Below are positions 61,476-64,000 of a stretch of 64,000 nt of DNA, one piece after another. Below the pieces are notes generated by a model. That model was given only the letters and a program-made list of their open reading frames with translations. It did not search any database and had not been told where the DNA came from. The DNA is from Lingula anatina. Taxonomy: Eukaryota; Brachiopoda; Lingulata; Lingulida; Lingulidae. The position numbers were made by a program, and so were the translations under genes. The first letter of the stretch is position 1, and each line of letters opens with the position of its first letter. The stretch lies in NCBI RefSeq assembly GCF_001039355.2, contig NW_019773659.1, positions 83,922 through 147,921 on the forward strand, written 5' to 3'.

Positions 61476-64000
61476 ATGAAAATGCGAGGCGATGCATTAA
61501 AAAAGAAGTGGTGGCTGACTATGGTGATATGTTTGGTGACACAGCAATTTTATCCAGGTAAGGAATCTAAAGTTTCTTTTCCTTTTGTCTTTTTTATCAT
61601 TATTTTAGTGCGTGAAAATTGCCTGGAGAACTCGTCCTTGACAGAATTTTTAAAGGAATGTTGAAATTAAAAAAAGTCGGATAATTGTAACTAACAACAA
61701 CCTTGAAAAATGTTACAAATGGGGACAAGAAGTGACCTGGTAGATATTAAAGATCACATTAATGTATATTTCAGCCATTGCGCATTCCTTACCGGCAGAG
61801 AAAAAAGTTTTAACAGAGTCAGACGGCTACCATCGCATCATTAAAAAAGGTACAGTTTCTTTTCCATTTTCGCTGAAAAAGAATTTTTGGAATCCATTTT
61901 AATTTGATCACACGTCACAGAAGACAATGCGCCGACAACGACCAATAACTGAACCATTCACGCACATACGGTGTTTTCTAATGGGGTTTCAACCCCGACG
62001 TATATGAAGGCCAAGGGTTATTTTAGACCAACTGTTAAAAGTGAATGGACTGTCTGCACAATTAGAACCAGGCCAAATTATACGGCCGTCATAATGATAA
62101 ATAGTGCTGGTCAATCTCTGCATGTTAGATGGGGTACATGTAAATATAACTGTCAACGTGTCAGAGTGCCATTCGAAGCAACCAACTGAAAAGTGACGAT
62201 TTCTTTTTAAATTACTTTTTGGATAGTATTGTATTGTGACAGTAATTTTTATTTATGGTTATGTTCGTCTTGTTGGCTATAACTGTCGCAAATTATATTT
62301 CTAAACCTGCCAAAAAAGTAATAGTAGTGGTCTCCGCTAAAGTAACGCCCAAACTCATGATTCTTTATCGTTTCTGACTGTAATCTCATTATGAGGTGTG
62401 GAAATGTAAAATAATTCACAATATTTCAATTACAACGTAATTATTTCTCAAGGCAAGTCGTTATGATCTACTAACAGGAACTGAGAGTTAATAAACACAG
62501 ACAAACAGAATACCAATCATGATACTATTTAAAGAAAAAAAAATTCCGTAACTTATATTTTGGCCAAAGAAAGGCATGTGTCTCTGCGTAAAGTTGTATA
62601 TTCACGTGAGGTGATTTTTACTCTTCTTTTTTTAAGCAGCTGCGCGTCATTTCCCAGAGATCAGCAGCTCAGAGAAGCATTCAGATACCCAAATTCACCA
62701 CAGACAGAAAAGAGGTGAGTTAAAATACCACAATTTACTCTCTCTCTCTCTCATATAGAAATTAATTAATGTAAACTTTCGTGGATCTATTATAGATAGT
62801 ACATAATATTCTTATGTCAAATTGCTAAAGAGGCCATGCATAACTACTTGTTACTTCATGTGTTACAACATTTCAGGAATTGGCGGAGTTTTTAAATTTG
62901 TGCTCTCCAATTTTTGGGACGATATCGCGTGTGCCGGTATGCTGTTGGCGCAGCAGCTGGACTGTGGAAGTCTCACCCCAGGGAACTGTAAAAAGTAAGT
63001 GAGTGTTTTCACGTTCTACCAGGACCCGCTGGCAGACCACGGGTTTATTAGCTTCTGAGCTACATGTAACCAGCATTCATTTTTCATTCTCGTCCCTTTA
63101 ATTAGACGGTACAGAAGTAGAGTGCAGGACCATGCATTGATTCGTGAAATGGTGAAAATATTTTTCTCTAGAAATAGCAATAGCGCGAACATCTCGCGAA
63201 CATTAACTTGCATTTAAAAATCTCCTGAATATTCGTTTTTTTTTTCACAATTTACACTTATCTATCGTAGGCTAGATGAGCTAGATGCCAAGAGAGCTCA
63301 GATCACCGCCAAGGTCAACGCGACATTAGAGCGCGAGGTCTACTGGTCCGTGCTAAACTATACCAACGACGAAGCCATTGATTACATCAGCAAGATCAGC
63401 AAGGAGCTCGAAGTCATCGCAAGCTCGAACATTCGGCTCATGGAGATTCTGCGAACCATCAGCGTCGTCGAGGAGAATGAGACGGTATACGTTCCCGATA
63501 ATAATGACGAAGTAGTTGAGCAGCAGATACGATTCAGGGCAAACCTCACAGAGTTCATAAACGGCATGAGGGCCACGACAGAGGAACTGGAATCGGAAAT
63601 CGCCGATTATTATAAGAAAGATTTTGCTATGCTTGCAATGATGACCTTGATTCCCATCCTGGCTATGCACACAGGTTTGATCACGACTACGGCAAGAACA
63701 TGGGCGCTTAGCCAGTCTCAGAATTACCAAGTCGTAGAATTAGTCGGGGCAAGAGGCTCGTATCAACTCGCGTATGATAAAAATGGGAAAATGTTCATCG
63801 TCCAACAGGAGCCAGGCAATCTAGGAAAACTGAAAGTCTACGCCAAGCTCAGCGAAACTGGTAAGGTTGGGTCATTTTGGAAGTTCATGATGCCAGCGGG
63901 CCAGAGTGCGGCTACGAAGTCCTTTTTGGAATCCGTTGACTACAATCGGGCTAAACAAGTAGCCAGTTTGATGAGGCTGGAACCTGACTACCTGCAGAAA
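61476..64000 (+). CDS. Uncharacterised secretory-pathway protein, paralogue 2 (partial)
   Basis: Not recognised; clear paralogue of the gene at 46676-52078. Exons: 61476-61557 (82 bases, same length as in paralogue 1), 61775-61849, 62640-62714, 62877-62994, and 63271 to the window edge. All phases match paralogue 1 (1, 1, 1, 2). The signal peptide (KKWWLTMVICLVTQQFYPG), the H-R-Q-K-R-G cleavage site, N-F-W-D-D and CGSLTPGNC, the coiled-coil start, the hydrophobic segment (IPILAMHTGLITTTA) and K-F-M-M-P-A-G-Q are all shared. The short propeptide is the least similar part. The gene runs beyond the window and should encode a protein of similar size, about 900 residues. Function unknown; location secreted or membrane by signal peptide. 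Confidence 0.75.

Noticed and set aside
61971-62189. ORF inside intron 2 of unknown paralogue 2, with W-T-V-C and C-K-Y-N-C
   Set aside because: Starts from a non-ATG codon, has no acceptor that keeps phase with exon 2, and has no counterpart in paralogue 1. Could be an alternative exon, not supported.

Overview
The window is animal nuclear DNA. Genes are split by GT-AG introns, intergenic DNA is AT-rich, and microsatellites and small inverted-repeat elements are common. The gene set (fused NitFhit, F-type lectin with a PAN/apple module, TMEM26, UGT, many short taggccta-type motifs) suggests a marine invertebrate, perhaps a lophotrochozoan. The sequence alone does not fix the species. No bacterial, phage or CRISPR features were seen.

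Layout. 0.2-0.35 kb: first coding exon of a SAP-like-domain gene (-). 1-2.6 kb: intronless UDP-glycosyltransferase (+) with Arg where the catalytic His should be. 3-16.6 kb: asparagine synthetase (ASNS, -) and an F-type lectin/PAN gene (-), caught in a ~5 kb tandem duplication. The second unit carries only ASNS exons 1-2 and a lectin copy that lost its fucose ligands and has a frameshift. 17.4-17.9 kb: LINE 3' end. 18.6-19.7 kb: intronless class A GPCR-like gene (-). 20-25 kb: non-coding, with foldback and MITE elements. 25.3-30.6 kb: decayed repetitive tract with three C2H2-like repeats, a broken PHD finger and a broken Ty3/gypsy integrase.

31.6-37.8 kb: a ten-exon NitFhit gene (-) with nitrilase Glu-Lys-Cys and the HIT motif intact; a TTAA-flanked MITE lies next to the acceptor of its catalytic-Cys exon. 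40.7-45.3 kb: TMEM26 (+), three coding exons. 46.7-52.1 kb (-) and 61.5 kb to the window end (+): two divergently oriented paralogues of a family I do not recognise. Both encode a signal peptide, a short propeptide, an R-Q-K-R dibasic site, a hydrophobic stretch with a CGSLTPGxC element, a coiled coil and a further hydrophobic segment. The complete copy is about 893 aa. These two are the strongest candidates for something undescribed.

The genes do not form a pathway. ASNS and the lectin are linked by duplication, and the two unknown paralogues form a head-to-head pair. Two single N characters (8877, 47926) sit between near-identical copies of about 0.30 and 0.14 kb and look like assembly joins, not biology. 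Exon borders were placed by eye from splice consensus, reading phase and family similarity.
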